Assembly (NCBI RefSeq): GCF_024868665.1
Contig: NC_079913.1
Span: 3,360,951 to 3,424,950 of the forward strand
Origin: Triplophysa rosa
Lineage: Eukaryota > Chordata > Actinopteri > Cypriniformes > Nemacheilidae
Length of the DNA: 64,000 nucleotides
Direction: 5' to 3'
The position numbers were made by a program, and so were the translations under genes. Numbering within the stretch: position 1 is the first letter of the stretch; each line of letters starts with the position of its first letter. Under the pieces are notes generated by a model. The model did not search any database, was not told where the DNA came from, and was given only the letters and a program-made list of their open reading frames with translations. Positions 61,551 to 64,000 of this stretch are shown here, piece after piece.

Positions 61551-61900
61551 CCCTGCGTTCCATTTCGAAGGGCTCATCCCTATTCCCTAAGCCCTTTGAA
61601 TGGTTTACCCTGCGGAGTGAGAGCTTTGAAGGGTTAAAGGGTGTAGGGGACCAAGCAACTGTTTCTTGAAGTGCCCTTCTTCGTCATCATCCCGCGCTCA
61701 TAAGGAGGCGGTGTCACCACGCAAAGAATCATGGGAGCCTGAAGTGACTATCAGTTGTACCCTTCGAAATCCTTCATTCTGAAGGGCCCTTTGAAGTGGC
61801 CAGTTATGAGGTTTGGAACGACCCTTCAGTATGGCGGCCATGATGGTTGTCACTCCAAAGGGCCCTTCGGAGGGCGATACATCCCAGTTGGAACACAGGG
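61551..61900. mobile_element. Probable MITE with CCCTGYGTTCC ends
   Basis: The ends CCCTGCGTTCC and GGAACACAGGG form an 11-bp inverted repeat with one mismatch. The interior is full of GAAGGGC/GCCCTTC words, including CCAAAGGGCCCTTCGGAGGG. It resembles fish MITEs whose text reads like GGAACGACCCTTC. No target-site duplication was found, so the boundaries are provisional. Confidence 0.55.
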
Positions 61901-63720
61901 ACAGTCTTTGGTGTTACCCTCGGTTTCCGCTTTTACTGCCGTAGAAACCATGACAGCACAGTCTCGTGGACAAATGTGAAAATATTAGGCCACGTTTTTT
62001 GCGTTTTTGAAAAGTTTCACGTTCCACGCTCCTTCACAGCGTCATCAAGCTACGCCGCTGTTGTTATTTTGAACATTTCTGTTTTGAATATGCGGCCTCT
62101 AGCGGCGGATTTTACAAACTTCATCAACTCATAGTATTTATTTAACCCTTCTATGGTGTTCAGGTCTGTGGTTTACCAAGAACATTTTTTTTCAATCTAT
62201 AACATTTATACAGTATTATACAGTATTTATTCAACATACAAAAATAGTTTTACTCATTTAGAACACATGTTCACAAAAAAAGCTTTTCTTTGGTGATATA
62301 ATATGTATTGTTTTATCATTTTTATTGAAAAGTGTGTTTGTTGCAAGCCAAAATTTCTAATAAATGCCATTTGGTTTGATATTATCTTTGTTTTATGCAA
62401 TGACATGTATGCATGTGTGATTTAAGTGTCCAGAGGATTTTAACCTCTCTCTATTCTTTTTAAACCTGTGTTCTGCCATTCATGGGTTTATTTCAAATAT
62501 GCATTTCCAATTATCAGTATTTGGGATTTGTGAAGGTTTGTTATTAATACGAGTTGATGAATTTCAGTCTCTGTAATGTTGTATCCCTGTGAAAGCGTCT
62601 CAAGCAGATTTCCGGCAGATCTTAAGATGCTGGTCTGCATGCAGAGCTTTGATGAAGGCTGTATTTAAATGCTTGTGAAGCAGGAGATTTGGGCTTTAGT
62701 TGAATCAGCTGCCTGATTGAAGAACAATAGCTATTTATTTCTTGACATCCAGTACAGAGTTGTGAGCTGTGTGTGCGTGTGTGTGCATGTGAGAGAGAAA
62801 GAAAGAAGGCATAGTGTGTTTCACTTTTTTGTTGCCAATATGTGCAAGTGTGTCACCAGCAGGCAGCTGTTTTAACGTGAAATTGTGTGCATGTCAAACA
62901 CAGAAGGGTTTCAGCTCGAGCTTTTAGAAAGACAGATAGATTCTGACATACCGGCACATGCTGCTTGAGACGTCTCGCTGCTGAAAGGAGAAACAAAACC
63001 AATATTGCAGTTTTCTGCTGTCTAAGGGCTACTTAGTTTGCTGTATAAAAATATACTTATACAGCTTATACAAACATCATATTTTCTTTACCTAAGAATC
63101 ATTACATGCTGTTCTAATTTTGTGTTTGTTTGTGATTTGACGGGTTTTGACACCACATGACCACCCTAGCAACATCGTGGCAGCTATTTGTGCTTGCGAA
63201 CAATTGAAATGAAAATATCAGTGAGTTACTTTAGTCTTTGTGTATGTGTTGCTCAGTTGTGTCTCTCTGCAGTCGTCTGATTCATCCAGACTGATCTAAG
63301 AGCCCATTACTGACTGGCCTCTTGCATTCACTCACCACTAACCGCCGTTATTACACCACTCTCATAACACATACGCTGATTCTGTCTGTGCGTGTGCCGA
63401 GAATTAAGTGGCTTTTACTCGAACTCAACACCGGTGTTCATCTGACATCAGGATGGTCATTTTTTCCCAGTTCGTCTATGTACTATGATATTTGTCGTTT
63501 CTTCATATCAAAAAATAATATATTTGCATTTAAGGTCATAAATTTAGATACACTGCTGAATCTGCAAAATCATAATTATTGTGTATCTATTAAGCTGAAT
63601 AAGATAATTTACATATAATTAAGAAAGCGAGAAAGCGTTCATATATTTCATATACTTAATCCACAAATTACAAATCTCATTTCTTTTTGCTTGGATGTTT
63701 TATGATGGACTGCTGATTTG
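61901..63720. other. Non-coding stretch
   Basis: No gene or recognised repeat apart from a short GT-rich, GAAA-rich patch at 62768-62805. Confidence 0.5.
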
Positions 63721-63742
63721 GATGGATGGATGGATGGATGGA
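63721..63742 (+). repeat. (GATG)n microsatellite
   Basis: Five and a half GATG units. Confidence 0.9.
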
Positions 63743-63976
63743 GTTGGTAATAGCTTTGTATCTGTGTGTGATGGGCAGTGAGATATCTCTCCTCCTCCTC
63801 TTTAGAGTTGCAGAGGTTCATTCATCTCGTTCTCATGTGGACAGCGGGGTGATGGATGACGGGAATGTGCTGTTGCTGGGGTATTCCGCTTCTTCTCTCT
63901 TAAAGACACACCTCACTTCACCTGTATGCTGTATTGAGTGTGATCAGTAAACATTTCTGGCCTTCTGTAAGTGCAT

Positions 63977-64000
63977 GTCTGTCTGTCTGTCTGTCTGTCT
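63977..64000 (+). repeat. (GTCT)n microsatellite, running off the window
   Basis: Six GTCT units up to the last base; the true length is unknown. Confidence 0.9.

Overview
The window looks like nuclear DNA from a teleost fish, most likely a cyprinid. The evidence is its mobile-element content: many palindromic TTAA-bounded MITEs of the Angel-like kind, hAT-type elements with 8-bp target-site duplications, tRNA-derived SINEs with an L2-type 3' tail, and GT, CT and tetranucleotide microsatellites. I found no protein-coding gene, rRNA or functional tRNA gene that I can support. All open frames are short, lack recognisable domains, and many lie inside repeats. The window is best read as a gene desert or the intron of a large gene, with scattered gene-poor stretches that resemble conserved regulatory DNA.

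Layout. 1-3814 is unique sequence with one TTAA MITE. 3815-16293 is a 12.5-kb block repeated almost exactly at 16467-28965. A 172-bp fragment of a dispersed repeat and a single ambiguous base (n at 16466) lie between the copies. The copies differ by roughly 25-30 substitutions that I could see by eye, plus three indels totalling 20 bp. This is the pattern expected if two alleles of one locus were laid end to end by the assembler. Each copy carries a 408-bp inverted repeat packed with ACATGT/CACATG words and a near-perfect 106-nt hairpin. 28966-37410 is mostly unique sequence with two simple repeats and several blocks rich in homeodomain-type AT motifs. 37411-47582 is a mobile-element cluster: a hAT element with a SINE nested in it, two further SINEs, two TTAA elements sharing one TTAA, a TA-type MITE and other fragments. 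47583-64000 has four hAT-type elements with target-site duplications (three perfect, one with a single mismatch), more TTAA elements, a 0.5-kb CT tract, and terminal tetranucleotide repeats.

No genes can be described as working together here. The strongest observations are: (1) the probable false haplotype duplication, with a mobile-element presence/absence difference at its edge; (2) a diverged same-strand sequence pair at 51946-52110 and 57260-57437 that I cannot assign to a known element; (3) the E-box-rich palindrome; (4) the 106-nt hairpin; (5) CTCF-like motifs at 44991, 51134 and 57177. All family names come from recalled consensus features, not from a database search.
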